Source: Onchocerca volvulus (Eukaryota > Nematoda > Chromadorea > Rhabditida > Onchocercidae). Taken from it: a stretch of DNA of 64,000 bases. A model generated the notes under the pieces. That model was given only the letters and a program-made list of their open reading frames with translations, ran no database searches and was not told the DNA's origin. A program made the position numbers and the translations under genes. Below are positions 39,617 to 52,605 of this stretch, piece by piece. The stretch spans positions 2,294,001-2,358,000 of the forward strand of contig HG738138.1 of assembly GCA_000499405.2 (NCBI GenBank). The letters run 5' to 3'. Position 1 is the first letter of the stretch; each line of letters opens with the position of its first letter.

Positions 39617-41585
39617 TAAATAAAGGAAAAGAAACAGGATGATTCATTCAACTACCAAATTCTTTTCCTGATAAGTTTTAAAGATATGCCTCTTCGATTT
39701 AAGGTACAAGATTATTTTAATAATATAAAATATTTCCGGATTTTTATCTTGCGAATTCGGAAAAATATATGGAGAGCCGAGGAAGCAGTTTGAAATTGGT
39801 ATAAAAATCTATAAAAAAATCAGATCCAAACAATAATATAAGTTTGTATGAAATTTAAAAATTCATAAAAATAAATTCAATTTTCATATCTTTCAATAAT
39901 TGTGGCTTGGTGATAGATTAAAACTAAGGTTCAGAATATGGATCTGTTATAACGAAAGATATGATAAGTGCGTATTCACATTCAAACTTACTTATTATCA
40001 TCTAAATAAGATAAACACCAATGAATAGTAATATTAACAGTAAAAATAGTAATAATAACAATGATCAAAATAATATTAGCGATAATATTAATAACAATGA
40101 GATAATGATCATGCGAAAGACCCTATTTGTGAATTTGTGGTTATTTCAAATTCCCCTATTAAAATTTACAATTTTAAATTAAAAATCAAATTGAATTATT
40201 TCTATTCTAACCTTGAATTTAGCTTAAATAACTCTTTATTTTGAGTTAAAATTTAATAGAAAAACCCTAACTGCACTGTTTCGAAAATTTGCTTTGATTT
40301 TACCGATCACTTTTGTCACTAATAATGTGTGTCAACAAAAATTTCTACATATATTTATAATATGATCGATGATCAATTATCCCATCATAAACTGAACGAT
40401 TCGACTAGATGATATTCTGATAACTGATAACAGTTCGATCACTTCAGATTTTACGAATGTAAGATATCTTGTGATATCAACTGACGGTGAAAATTATTTT
40501 CTGCATGTTATACCTGCAAAAAGTGAATTGATTCCCGGGAATTTTTAGGATTTTTCGGGAGAATCTATCATAATTCAGTAAAAAAAGGTATTTAAAATGT
40601 TAATTTTGGAATTCAAATTCAAGCGACTTTTGGATTTATTTTTGTTTCGAATCATTTCAATAAAATATCAGACTATTATCAAGTTATGATAATTGATTTC
40701 AATTTAAGGATCAGCATGGCGAATATCTCTGTTTAGCATATTTTATTTAAATCGATTTGTATGACGTAATGTTTATTGATTCCATGATACGACAATATTC
40801 CGAGTTGACAAATAAGTGCAAAAATAATGATTAATTACCAAAATACGAGAACTATCCAGCCATTCAATCGAGCCTATGCCAATTCATATCACCTCAATTG
40901 GGCTTTTTTAATAAGTATGAGATAGCTTCAAGTATTCCGTGAATTAGCTAAATGAAGATTTTTATAACGGTAAATTTCGAAATTTAACGAAATTTAAAAG
41001 AAATGTTAATCCAAAAAATTTAAATTACCGGGAGGTAAGCAAAAATCCCTGGAAGTAATACACATGGAATATACAAATATCAATAAATAATTCATTGCAA
41101 ATGGAAAATGGTTGAAATTGAAAAAAAAAAAAAAATTATATTTGAAGTTTCTAATTTAGAATAAAGGTGATTTAAAAAGAATAAAGTGAACTTTATTGTT
41201 CATAATCATTCTTCAGATGAAAAAAATTTTGAGATAGGTCGAGAACAATGTCCAAAAATTGAAATTATACGGCCTAGGTCAAGAGGCTAAAGAAAAATGC
41301 ACCTATAAAGAGATATTTGTCGAATACAATAATAATGCATAGATTTCACAACAAATAATTGTAAATTTTTTAAAAATTTTGAGAAAATAATTTAACACGA
41401 AATTACGACCATTTCTTTTCGTCTTCCAACTACTCATCATTATTATCAGTACGCGAAGCTTATTGTTTGTATGACTTGAACTGAAATTTAGTGAAACAAT
41501 AAGCTCAATTTAGTGGAACAATAAACTCTTTGTCTGTCTCTTTTTGTTAGTATTATTATCATTTCTATCTCAACAACTGGTAGTA
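37684..41585. other. Intergenic region without a gene
   Basis: This lies between the convergent 3' ends of the polyglutamine gene (+) and the four-TM gene (-). The sequence is uniformly AT-rich with A or T homopolymers (37754-37771, 38732-38749) and an AAAT tetranucleotide repeat (39590-39624). I saw no coding exons and no structured RNA. Confidence 0.5.
39590..39624. repeat. (AAAT)n simple repeat
   Basis: About eight AAAT/AAAC units lie in otherwise gene-free sequence. Confidence 0.85.
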
Positions 41586-42206
41586 TTATACTGAGGCACA
41601 ACTTTCATAACATTGATGATTGGGAAGAAAATGACTGTGATAAATATTCAAATTTTCATCATCCTTTCCATGTGATAAATTGTATTTTACAATCATCGGA
41701 TGACACTGCTCGCGTTCCAGACAACGCTTATGCTCGAAATACATCATACAACTAGAAATAAACTTTAAAATTGAAAAAAAAAATTTAATTCAATAAAATT
41801 TGTTAAAATAATCCAATTCTTTGGCTAACGTAATCAATTGAAACAATTTTTGTCCACTCAGCAGATCATTGCAATCAAGATTAATCGATTTGGAAAATGA
41901 TAATTTAGTTTTTATTTTTCATTTTTTAAGCTTTATTATTTGTTGTGCCATAATTTGAGTCAATTTTAGGTGAAAGTGAGAAAAGTTATTTCTCTGTTCC
42001 CAAATGTTATATTAATATTTCATTAATAATTTATGGTTAATTTTCAAAACATTGTTAAAGGATTAACCTATAAACGATAGTTACTTGCCACAATTGAATT
42101 ATGGATAAAATAAGGAATAAAACAACGGATGAAATAACGAATACTACGATAAATGTATCACTGAGTCGTATTTTCATATAATATCCTGCAAATTTAAATT
42201 TTTATT

Positions 42207-42268
<62 letters not shown>

Positions 42269-44464
42269 CATGCTATATATTTTTTATATTTCCAGCAACT
42301 GTGAGTAGTATATCGGGAAACATACTTCGAAGTTGTTAAAATTTAATCCAATCAAATGATATTTAATTTAATTCGATTTTGATGATTAATTTCATGATTC
42401 ACTTCTAGGAAAATCATTCAAGATCATCTTTACTGATAAAAATTCCCGGAAAATTATTCAAGATCATCTTTACCAATGAATGCACATTACTACGCGGTTA
42501 ACATGAATGAAATGGTATTCTGGGAAATCTTGGTGAAATTTCTGATCCATTCAAGTACTTACCGACAATTTGCCTAAAGGTACCATAACTTGCAGCTGTG
42601 AATGTGATTATTACGATCACAACCACGATACAAAGCATTATATGAAGACTCTGAAATTGTGGCAAATATTTCGTAACTTTATACTAATTCTGTAATGAAA
42701 TCATTTGAAAAAACTTTTTTTTTCATGAAAATTTCATGAATTTTAATAAATTCAAAAAAAAAACGGTAAAGAAGAAAGAAACAAACCGATACAACTAAAA
42801 ACGGATATAAATATTTGTGTTTTTCTGTGTATAATGCATAAATAGTTAGCGAAACGATAAAAAACGGTATCACAGACCAAAAAACGGCCGATTTCACCGC
42901 AAATGTAAATGTGATAATTGATAAGGCCATATAATTTAACAGAAACAACTTAGTACCAGTCTGAAAAATGAAATACGGTAAAAATAAATATGAAATAATT
43001 GTCACCTAATCCGGCGAGGCGATAGAGTGGGGGAGGAAGGAAGATATTGTTATTCTTTCAAATCAGTATAAAACTCATGAAATGATTCATGATATTGACC
43101 TTTAACCTATATGCTGGAGAGAGATTTGAGAAAGTATCAGTGATTTCAGGACGGAATTTATCTATTGCTTCAGTTAAGTTACTACGAAAATAACAAAGAT
43201 ATGGAAGAAGATTGATAAAAAATTAATAGCAAAATTTGTACCTAATACTTGATTAATTTGAACATAATAACATTGAAAAAAAAAGAAAAAACTATAAAAA
43301 TAAAGCGATTTAATTTTTAAATTTTTTGATGTTTAATATTTTGAATATAATATTTGAATATTTTACTTGAAATACTTCTTGCAAGTAATTCAAGTTTTTG
43401 ACGGAAATATAAAATTAATTGCATGTATCTAATTAATCAATTAAAATATGATTATTCAATCAGGTTAATTTGTCCATCTGATTGAATGATCACAGTTTAA
43501 TCCATTTCAATAAACTTAAAAACAATTTAATTGTCCATTAACTTGAACAAATGCATAAATCAAAGCAATGATTTCAAATTTTGATTTCAAATTTTCGGAA
43601 AAAAATGCAATAATTCATTATAAACAATTTATAAATTCTATTTACCACAGCATGCATAAAATTGCAACAACAGCGATATTGTGATAATTGTGTGGATGCA
43701 TCGACAAATCGAATATTATGTCTCATGCAATGATTATCTTTTTCAATGATTTCTTCTACTCGTTTACATCCAACTCTATCATATTGTTGTGGATTGGCTG
43801 AAAAAAAAAAAGAAATGATATTGATAAAAATTTGAACAGAAGAATTTAAATATTGAAAAAAATATTATTACTTGATTTTCATAAAATTTCAGGAAAAAAA
43901 AAGCTTACTTCATGTCAAAAAATTTTACTATATCCAAACGTTAGTTTCTTTTTAGGATCAAATTAAATTTTATTACAAAAGCTTTATTATTTCATTATTA
44001 AATTTTATTACATATCATTTTACAGATAAGCTTTATTAGTTTATTATTAAATTTTATTATATATCAATTCCGGTTAGATATTTATTTTTGAAAAGGTTTG
44101 TCTTCCTCTTAGTTTCAGAATTTTCAAAAGTAATTTATCTGATTAATTTAATTTGTAATAAAAAATGATAAGCAGCAATATATCGTATTTCAATTTAAAA
44201 ATTTTTCCCTAACATTTCAATTTCCGAAATTTATTTTTGCATTTTATTTCATTATCCTATTTTATCACATTCTAAAAATGTGATATTGATAACAATTAAT
44301 GGAATAATAGGAAGGTTTGTCATGAATGTAAAATATAACTTACTAGTAAAGTTAACTTTTGCAAATCTTTCATGTTTTTGGTGTTGTGCAGGTGATACAT
44401 TGATCGATGATGGTACAGATGAACATTCAGCAAGTGCCCTTGCACGCTCCAAATAATTGACCAT
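41586..44464 (-). CDS. Four-transmembrane protein, nematode LAPTM-like type
   Basis: Six exons in coding order (44464-44344, 43797-43646, 42960-42787, 42650-42563, 42185-42085, 41762-41586) give 270 residues. The first about 80 residues are soluble. A cysteine-rich signature, YRCCCNFMHAVTGTKLFL (81-98), leads straight into the first of four membrane helices (about 95-115, 117-137, 142-175, 188-212). The tail is Cys/His-rich (MMYFEHKRCLEREQCH) and likely cytosolic. A Cys cluster, His, then TGTK before TM1 recalls lysosomal LAPTM4-like proteins and the related nematode-expanded family, so an endolysosomal membrane protein is plausible but not proven. The last acceptor (TTTTAAAG) is unusual. With the neighbouring TTTCTAG acceptor the protein would end after about eight extra residues. 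An out-of-frame ATG at 44480 lies 16 nt upstream of the start. Confidence 0.7.
42211..42266. repeat. Poly(T) tract of 56 bases
   Basis: A pure run of 56 T on the plus strand (A on the gene strand) lies inside the fourth intron of the four-TM gene, just upstream of the exon 5 acceptor. I see no target-site duplication or flanking retroelement to explain it, so a simple expansion or an old poly(A) tail are both possible. Such runs are also prone to assembly error. Confidence 0.9.
42409..42478. repeat. 40-bp tandem duplication in an intron
   Basis: GGAAAATCATTCAAGATCAT followed by CTTTACTGAT (42409 onward) is repeated with few changes 40 bp later (42449 onward), giving nearly two full units. 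Confidence 0.8.
43981..44066. repeat. 49-bp imperfect tandem duplication in an intron
   Basis: GCTTTATTA followed by a TTATTAAATTTTATTA core begins at 43981 and again at 44030, in the first intron of the four-TM gene. Confidence 0.75.
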
Positions 44465-45419
44465 TTTTTTTGAAATTCATCAACTATCAGCTAAATATAT
44501 TTCTTTCTTTTTTTTTTGTTTAAATGATTTCCAAAATTACTGTAATTAATTTGAATTGTAATTAAATTTAAGAAAAAGAAAAAAAAGACGATCATAAAAT
44601 TAAAATTGTTCACGAAAAATAAATCTTGTTAAAAAAAAGGTACTCAATAAATTGAAGCGAATATATACTATTCGTTCCAATTCTTTCATCCCAAATTACA
44701 TGCTTGTTACATTTCAGAAACTGATTCGCAAATTGTGGATTCATTTTCTGAAAGGAAAATGAATAAAGAATGGGAATGAAAGATGAGGAAAAAAAATAAA
44801 TAATCCTAATTTATCATTCTATTGATATATTGGATCTTTTGTTATAATTATATTTTAAAATTTTCCCAAAAAAAAAAAAAAAGAACTTATTAATTTAAGA
44901 AATATGAGCATATTTGTGAACAGGAAAAGCTTGAAAAGAAAAAAGAAAAAAAAAAACTTAAAAAAGTAAAAAGCTTGCTCCGACGAATCGATTACGCCTT
45001 AACATCCAACAAAAAGTTCTTTCCGGAAAAGTGGTTTCGAAAAAAAAAAAAAAAAAGGAGAGAAAATGAAAGCTTAAGACAACATTTGTGTAGATAGGTG
45101 AAAAGGGAAAAAAAAAAGGAAGAAAATCTAAGCAAATAATGAGCATCACATTATCATAGATGGGATTTATGGCCAAAATGGATTGAAATTTCATTTTTTT
45201 TTTTTTAATTTCTTTTTTTTTTATTTTAAAGATTTCTATAATAATTTATTAAAGTTATAGAAATAGTTGGGAAAATTAGACAGAAAAAAGGAATTGTGGC
45301 ATAAAGTTTTGAAAAGGCTGACATAGAAGTGCCAACAAAAACGAAATTGAATTTTTCTTGGAAACAGCCAAAAAAATATTGCTTAAAAGATTGAAAGATA
45401 CATACATCCTCCACCAACA

Positions 45420-45502
45420 CATACATATCAGATTTACATATATATATATAAACATACAAACATACACACATACACACACATACACATACACATAAACATA
45501 CA
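45420..45502. repeat. (CA)n/(TA)n microsatellite
   Basis: ACATACACACAT-type units are mixed with a TATATATA core. The antisense frames of this repeat give artificial CVCVY-type peptides. Confidence 0.85.
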
Positions 45503-46155
45503 TTAAAAATCAACGATATTCATCCTTTTTTATCTTTTCAAGCTTGGAAGGAGCAAAAGTTCCCAGAGGAATGAGACATTTGACTTTCTTCACTTCTCCT
45601 GTATATCTTCTGTCATTGGATAATTTTTAAATTACTTTTTTCCTATCATTTTTCTCTCAAAAAGCCGCTTTGTTTACAATTGTGAAGTTTTAAAAATAAT
45701 TTTTCAAAATAATTTTCGAAAAAAAAAAAAGAATTCTTCAAATGTCGTATTTTTTGATATTTGAAGAAAAAAAAAAGAAAGAGAAAAAACTTTTGAAATA
45801 TTCACTTCGAACTAATATCGTATAGTTTCACTTCAATAAAAACAAAAACAAAAAAAGAAAAAAAAAATTTAATAAAATGTGTGAATTTTTTCGAATCCAT
45901 TTTACTCTTGCAATAATTCAATCTTAAAATATTAAGCAAAAAATTTTCTGCAGTAAAATTTAAAAATTCGTAGAATGAACTGTTAGGGAATGAATTTTCC
46001 GTAAGTTTTACCGAGAAAAAGTTTTGATAATTTTTGGTAAGTTTAAAAACAATTAAATCACCGATACAATCTTTTTGTTCACTGTAATTTGCACCACAAA
46101 AACTTGTGCTTATTTTTTTTTTTTGGGAGATGAATTTTGATTATTATGCTATATT

Positions 46156-46182
46156 TACATATATATATATATATATATATAT
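46156..46182. repeat. (AT)n microsatellite
   Basis: About 13 uninterrupted AT units. Confidence 0.85.
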
Positions 46183-46825
46183 ATTGATTTTATCCTGTAC
46201 TGATATGGCAATTTAACAAATATGATAATTTCAGAAAAACAAATAATCGTATTAGTTCGGGAAATATAAATTCATGCTTTCTGATAAATTCCCAAATTCA
46301 TAATTATTTTTCAACAAGATTTTACATAAATTTACTTAAAAAGCAATATTTATTTATTATGCACAACGTGCAAGTATAAACGAATAAAGCGAAAATATTC
46401 GCAAATTTTCAAAAAAAAGGGAAAAATTTCCATGGAATAAACAAATTTGGTGACAAGCTGTCAAATAGCAAGTATAATTTATGTACTTGTGATATATGGC
46501 AATGACATATTTACTATCTTTTTAAGCCCAAAACCAGAAAAAGAACAAAACTGGGCAAGTCGGATGTAAATGACTGATGACCTCTCTCTTACATCAATAT
46601 TTTTGGTTTACGATTTGAAACACTGAAATTCAATAACCAACAAATTATAAGCTTGAAAAAATGCGAAGCATAGTACAATTCCCATAAATTTGTTTTTTTT
46701 TAAGAAAAGCAAAACTTAAAACTTCCAGACAAATTATGAAGTTGATGCAAGTTCTAGTTTCTCAATTTTCCTTAATTCTTACGCTAGGAATTGGTTTCAG
46801 ATCGAAAATTTTAATATATCCAAAC

Positions 46826-47720
46826 TTAAGCATACCCCAAAATAGGACGACATAAATCATGTACTACTTTATTTATTCCTGTAGCATAAAAACCTATAGT
46901 TGAGAACTCCTGAAAAGCATTTTTTACATTCTCTTGGTTCTTAAAACACTGTTTTTCTTCAAAAAGTTGTCAAGATGACTGGCAATCGACTGGTTAGAGA
47001 TTAGATAAATATGGCAAAGCGAAACTTCGTAGTCAAATTTGCTCAATTTTAAAGGTCTTAGTTTTCTGATCTGTGGTTGGGAATTGTCATGGAGAATTGG
47101 GCTCTTCCTACTAACCAAAGACGACTGGATATGTTGCAGTTTTTGCTGAATTTCATCGAATTGCCAGTTACATTTCTCATATATCACGGTACCGTCAAAA
47201 TTCAGAAATCTTTAATAACAACTTCACCGTTGAATCAGTAAGATTTCTGAGTTATCAGATGTCGTATTTAACCATTTATTGTCAAAAACCACAATCCAAT
47301 CGAGATATAATTCCTTATAGTTGTGCAAAATAAAAGAAAACAATCCCAAACAGAGTCTCTGATTATCAGTCAGCCCAACCGGGTACCTATTTTCTAACCT
47401 TTTTCAACTCTCTAATTTGCTTCAAATGCTAAACAGCCATAAAATAGTCGATGTTGAATTCTTCTATAATTTTTCGAGAATTTATGAGAAAACCAACTTC
47501 AGTAATTGCTCTCATTTCATTATTGACAACTTCCGATGACCGATTCGATATACCCTCATCTTCAAGATTCTCATTTCCTTTGTAGCTTCCAGATTCACCA
47601 TTGCATTCCTGGTTATTCATATTGTGAATTCTCTCTATTTTATGAATCATTTCGAAAAAATCACTTTGAGTGATTATAAAAAAATGATTCGAAGTTGTTT
47701 CTATTTCCTTAGACAAAAAA
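46826..47720 (-). mobile_element. Decayed mariner-family transposon (transposase remnant)
   Basis: Read on the minus strand, pieces of a mariner transposase follow one another in the correct order. First comes NLEDEGISNRSSEVVNNEMR (the usual LEDEPRSGRPS region, about 47590-47520). Then come HLKQIRELKK, then a region resembling the first catalytic block (IVVFDNKW), then PILHDNSQP (second catalytic Asp block), then a worn third block with SHLDNFLKK, and finally NVKNAFQEF and FYATGINKVV near the C-terminus. The frame is broken by an in-frame stop at 47387-47389, by further stops around 47200-47230 and by a frameshift near 46925, so it cannot make an active enzyme. I could not identify terminal inverted repeats, so the borders are approximate. 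Confidence 0.82.
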
Positions 47721-48029
47721 TACAAAATTAAAAACCAAATAAACAAAAACTATACAAGTAAAAAATGAGCACTGAAATGGCATATATTTATCTAAAACGA
47801 AAAAAAAAAAATTTCATCTAAAATGTATTCTAATATGAGCTAGACAACAACTGCGTTTACTTCTGCATCAATCTAATAAAACAAAAATCAAGATTTCTCA
47901 AATCTCAAATTCTAAAATTGTAGACATGCGTTTGAAGTCCAGTACAAGTCATTTTGTTCAATTTTAAGGATTTCAACAAAGTATTTGATATTTCCACTAC
48001 TGTTTCGTCCAAATCGTTTCTTCTTTCCA

Positions 48030-51000
48030 CTAAACACCTTTTTCCAATTCTAATGTCTTGTCCGCTTCTTTTTCATTCAATGAATTCACATAACTTAGGA
48101 TTGAGATATTGGATACATCTTGAGCCCATTCTTGTTCGTTCACTTAAAATTTCCAATGACAACAGAAAATTATGGACATAAAGTTTAAGTTTGGAAATGC
48201 TCCATAAACTGCAATCAACATTTTACTAAAATAGGACAGAAAAGAATAAAATTATAAGAAATTACAAACAGATAAAAAGAATGGAATTCAAAAAAAGGAA
48301 AAAAATAATAATCGCTTACCTGTACCAAATAATTGGAAAATTGCACCAGTCAGTGTTAATATGCATATCATAATTACAAACACAGTTCTCCATTCAGATA
48401 TAACATTCTGGAATTATGAGTAAAAAGTGTTTAAAAATAAACGACTGACAACTTACGCAAATTCCACTTCTAGTAATAGTGTCCCCAATGTCTTATCTGA
48501 TATTAAGAACATGAATAAAAACTTTTAGATGTTGTGGAATATATTGATGTTCACCTATATTTAATAGACGGACTTGTTTTTGACCTATACGGACTTACGT
48601 TTTCATTACGACAGCTCCTGTTCTTAGCATTCTATTCGCTACTGCAAACATACATGAGAACATTCCGTTGCCCTGGAATGTCTACTACAGTGAGTTGAAA
48701 TATGGAAACATCTTAAACCTAACTCAATGCTTTCAATAGAGGTGGACTGAGCTTAACTAAAAAAAAAAACCTGATTAAAAAAAACCTCTGCGGTAATCAT
48801 TCCAATGATATAAGGTGAACTGATTGAACCAACTGTTCCCCAAAGCCTACAGAATGAAGCCACTGACGACGTGTATTTTGGAGCAATACATACAATACTG
48901 CAAATACTTTAAGTCTTGGAAGTTAGCAGTAATACTTACTACATTAAAACTTCAGCTATGAAATTTTGATTACGAAGAATTTTTCCCTCTAAGTCTTCAT
49001 TTTAAAATTAAAAAAATTTTTTAACTTTATCATCCTATCAAAATAAATCGCCACCTTGCAATAAAATCCAGTTAGTATTGATTTCATGACAGTTTTTAAA
49101 CAATGACGGGAAAAATTCTTATTAAATATCTCATGATGATTAAAATTTTCAGAATAGTATAAAGCAAACCTGGTATTATATCCCGGAACAAAACCAGAGA
49201 GAATACCCATGGTTAAACAGATTAAAAATACTGCCTTATTGCGATGACTGCAATCAAAAAATAGCAATGCAACAAAGCAACATGCTCCACCAAGTGATGC
49301 TGTAAATATGTTCAAAATTCATACGAACTCAAGAGATTTTTTCATCTTTCAATAGTTAAAAGTGGAAATTATGTCTCAATTGATCTTCATACGAGCCACA
49401 GCCCAAAAATGCAAGACTTACCGCATAAATTGCACGTCTTTGTAACCTGATTCGGAGAAAACCCGCCTTCTTTTGCTTTATCCGCGAGACCCGCAAATGC
49501 CAACTTGGTTACTAACTGACAAATAAAAGGCAATGCCGAAAGTACACCATTCTGAAACAACCTATATACTGCATATCACAAATTAAAAGACTAACTAACG
49601 TTTTCTGACCATTCAAGCAGTATGTCTCCAGTAACATAAACGCTGAATACATCAGTTGATATGCATCCTGAAATGCATTCAGAATACCTACCATCAAATC
49701 ATTTTCTTAAATCTACGTAATGAATGGATCTAGTTGATACAAGTTACCTGGCATTGATTAGTTAATATGTAGTAGCATTATAAAGTCTCTACGTCTAAGT
49801 TCTCCTGAACTTCAAACTTAACTATTTATTATTGATATATCAAATATGGTTCTCGACTAAATTTTGCAAGAGCATAGTGCAAACCAATTGTTAGAAGTAT
49901 TCAAATAAACAGTAGAAAAGGGAAGACAAGTAAGAATTTCATTTGTCAAAATTTCAAATTTGCAAAATAACTTGATATTTGGCTTAATTTAAAATAATGA
50001 ATTTAACATGAAAGAAAAAGTTGAAGTCAAAATAACCATTGGTATCCTATACGATAACGGATATTACTTACAGAAGTGAGATCCATATTAAGGATAGTGC
50101 GATAATAGAGAGGTAAGTAAGTCACGATACCAACAACGACGAATGATTGAGAAAATGAACTTAGCGCTGTAGACCAAACTGCAGTCGACGACAATATTTC
50201 TCGCCATGGAACGTTCTGAAATGTAAAATGATTAAAAATTACAAACCGCTGAATCTTCACCTCGTAGTAATTCCATAATGAAATTTCAACTGAATTTAAT
50301 TAAGCTTCTTGAAAAGAAATTAATAAGAACTGATCATATCAAAATACTGACCAGAGGAATTACGCGTTTCTGACCGCGCCCATGTGCGGAACCGGTGATA
50401 TAAGTTAGTTCAGCATCTGTGATATGCTTCACACGAGTTGGCACATCCTTCACCACTAGAAACCATCCAAAACACAAACCAATACCTAATAAGCCTAAAA
50501 ACTACAATCATGTGACAAAATTAATTCGTATGAAAGTGAAAGTTTTTCTTTGAATTTTCAATCTTGAATGCTAAGGAACTGAACATGAATTATATAGAAT
50601 GGAAGTAGTATACAGCAAATAAATACTTGGCCAAATAATTAATAATTATAACTATCTAAGAAAGGATTCTCATATTTCGGTAACATAAATTTCTCAAGAT
50701 TTTCCATCAAATACGAGTAACATAAGTGAAAAATAACATTTGGAAATAGCTTACTGTAGAGATAAAATGCAGCTGGCCAACCACCAAAAAGTGATATTTG
50801 ACAGAGTTCTGCCGTGATGAACATTGCGAAAATTATGGATAACTGAAAGAAAGTTCTAATTTAATTGTGATTGTTTCCGAAATTTCATGATATATAAATT
50901 TGTATGTTCAATATATTTTCAAAACGTGCCACGCGAACGATTTACGAAAGTTATTTTTAAATTATAGACATATAGCAAGAGTGTTTAGAAAAAGATACCT

Positions 51001-52605
51001 GATTACCAGTAGTTGCTAGAGCAACAGCTGTACTTTTTTCTGATAACGGAAACCAATGAGCAATAAGTACATTCATACATGGTGTTAGTACACCTTGACC
51101 GCAACCCATTAAAAATCGTATGACAATAACGCCTATAACACCAATTTCGCGTGAAATATACGGCGTAATCATTGAGCCAATAATATTTATAATCGCTCCA
51201 CTCTGTACAGTATGAGCTGGTCCTATCCAGTCGCACAGGTAGCCTGAAATGCGCCAAAATACGCTGTCCGAAATAAGAAATCTACCAGGTCATCCAATAT
51301 TTAGCACGTTTTCCTATAGATAACATAAATAGACTTTCTATTTGATCGATTACAGATTTTTTACCATTTTTTCAGCTAATCATTCAATTTGAATTCCAAA
51401 GGTCATATCGCCGAATATTGGTTTGTTGAGCTAACTCACTTGTCTTGTCATGTTACTTTTACATTAAAAGTAAAGTTGATTATGTCATACCATAGATTTT
51501 TCTGTCGTAGATATTGTCTATTGTCACACAAATGAAATAAAACAAAACAATAGACAATCATCTGGAACTTTGGTAGAAAATGATGTTTCTCAGTTTCCAG
51601 TTATGATAGTCTGAAATCAAACAATTAATACTTACTTCCTGGAAATATAACAAGCAGACTACCAACGTAAAATGCGGCGAAAATCCATGATTGTTCTTGA
51701 CTTGTCCACAGCAAATCACCATTCTGAAATCGATAATATCGAAAGGTCACGCAAAAAATAATAAGACGCTCTCTCAAAAAAAAAATAACAGCTTGCTCTT
51801 CTTTTAACTGATATAGCAACTGATTAAAAAAATTATTTGGCAAATGAAACAAATGCAAGTGATTATCCATGAAATACCATCATCTATAAAAAAAACAAAT
51901 AAATAAAAAATATATAAATAGAAAAAATAAAAAATGGCTCAGAAAAAAAAAAAAAAAAAAGAAAGCATAACTTACATAACTCCGTTTACGTTCGAATATT
52001 TTGACACATGAATTTGGCAAAGTAGTATAATTATGACTTTTGACTAGCAATTCTTCCGATTTCTGAGCTAAAAAGATTTCCATAATTTCAAAATAATCGA
52101 TATGGCTTGCACAGAACTATTAGCTTTATCCATGCAGAATAATGTACTTTATACTGCGAAATGTCGCATACGTGTCACCATGATGGACAATCATCAGCAG
52201 CAAATCCTTTAAAAGTCATCGTCAGTAGCTTAACGATGAAGTAAACACTCTTAAAAGTGATGATGTTGGCAATTTTTGATTGATGTGAGCAATAATAACT
52301 AATGTAAACTTCTTTGATTATAACAGAAATAAGTATTTACCAAATCCGATATGTTTATATATCCAACAAATACTGTCTTTTTATGAAGTTTAATGGAATT
52401 TACCGTTGAATGATTGTTCAAATTGCATGACAGCGGTTAAATTCACCATACATACCATTGCCATATTCATATTCGTTCGCATTAAACCTTCGACGCAAAG
52501 CGCAATCGCAAGAAGTATGGTAATACGAAGACGAATACTTAGTAATGACCATAACGGAAATGAATTGGTAGTGTTCATGCTTGCTACACACTTTCCACTG
52601 TCCAT
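48030..52605 (-). CDS. SLC17-family anion/organic acid transporter (sialin/VGLUT type)
   Basis: This is a major-facilitator protein of the SLC17 family, which carries phosphate, sialic acid, glutamate or other anions across plasma, lysosomal or vesicle membranes; the substrate cannot be told from sequence. Twelve exons give 524 residues, the normal size, with about 12 membrane helices. Recognisable parts are the TM1 segment LRITILLAIALCVEGLMRTN, a long glycosylatable loop (NLT, NYT), WTSQEQSWIFAAFYVGSLL, RFLMGCGQGVLTPCMNVLIA, HWFPLSEKSTAVALATTGNQ, GGWPAAFYLY, NVPWREILSSTAVWS, and the C-terminal SEWRTVFVIMI followed by FGTVNEQEWAQ. Exons in coding order: 52605-52404, 52067-51976, 51723-51636, 51243-50999, 50842-50755, 50494-50352, 50215-50072, 49551-49422, 49299-49170, 48897-48786, 48407-48320, 48142-48030. 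A 74-nt alternative exon may lie at 48599-48672. Confidence 0.92.

Larger units (their letters stand above)
44490..46825. other. Intergenic region without a gene
   Basis: This lies upstream of the four-TM gene. A TATATTTAG acceptor read on the minus strand at 44491 could start its mRNA. The rest is A-rich with CA/TA repeats (45420-45502) and an AT run (46156-46182). I found no coding exons. Confidence 0.5.

Noticed and set aside
45226..45513. Minus-strand frames rich in Cys/Val/Tyr
   Set aside because: These are artefacts of the CA/TA microsatellite.
47954..48181. 75-residue plus-strand open frame
   Set aside because: It is antisense to the last SLC17 exon (48030-48142), which carries the family motif and correct splice phase.
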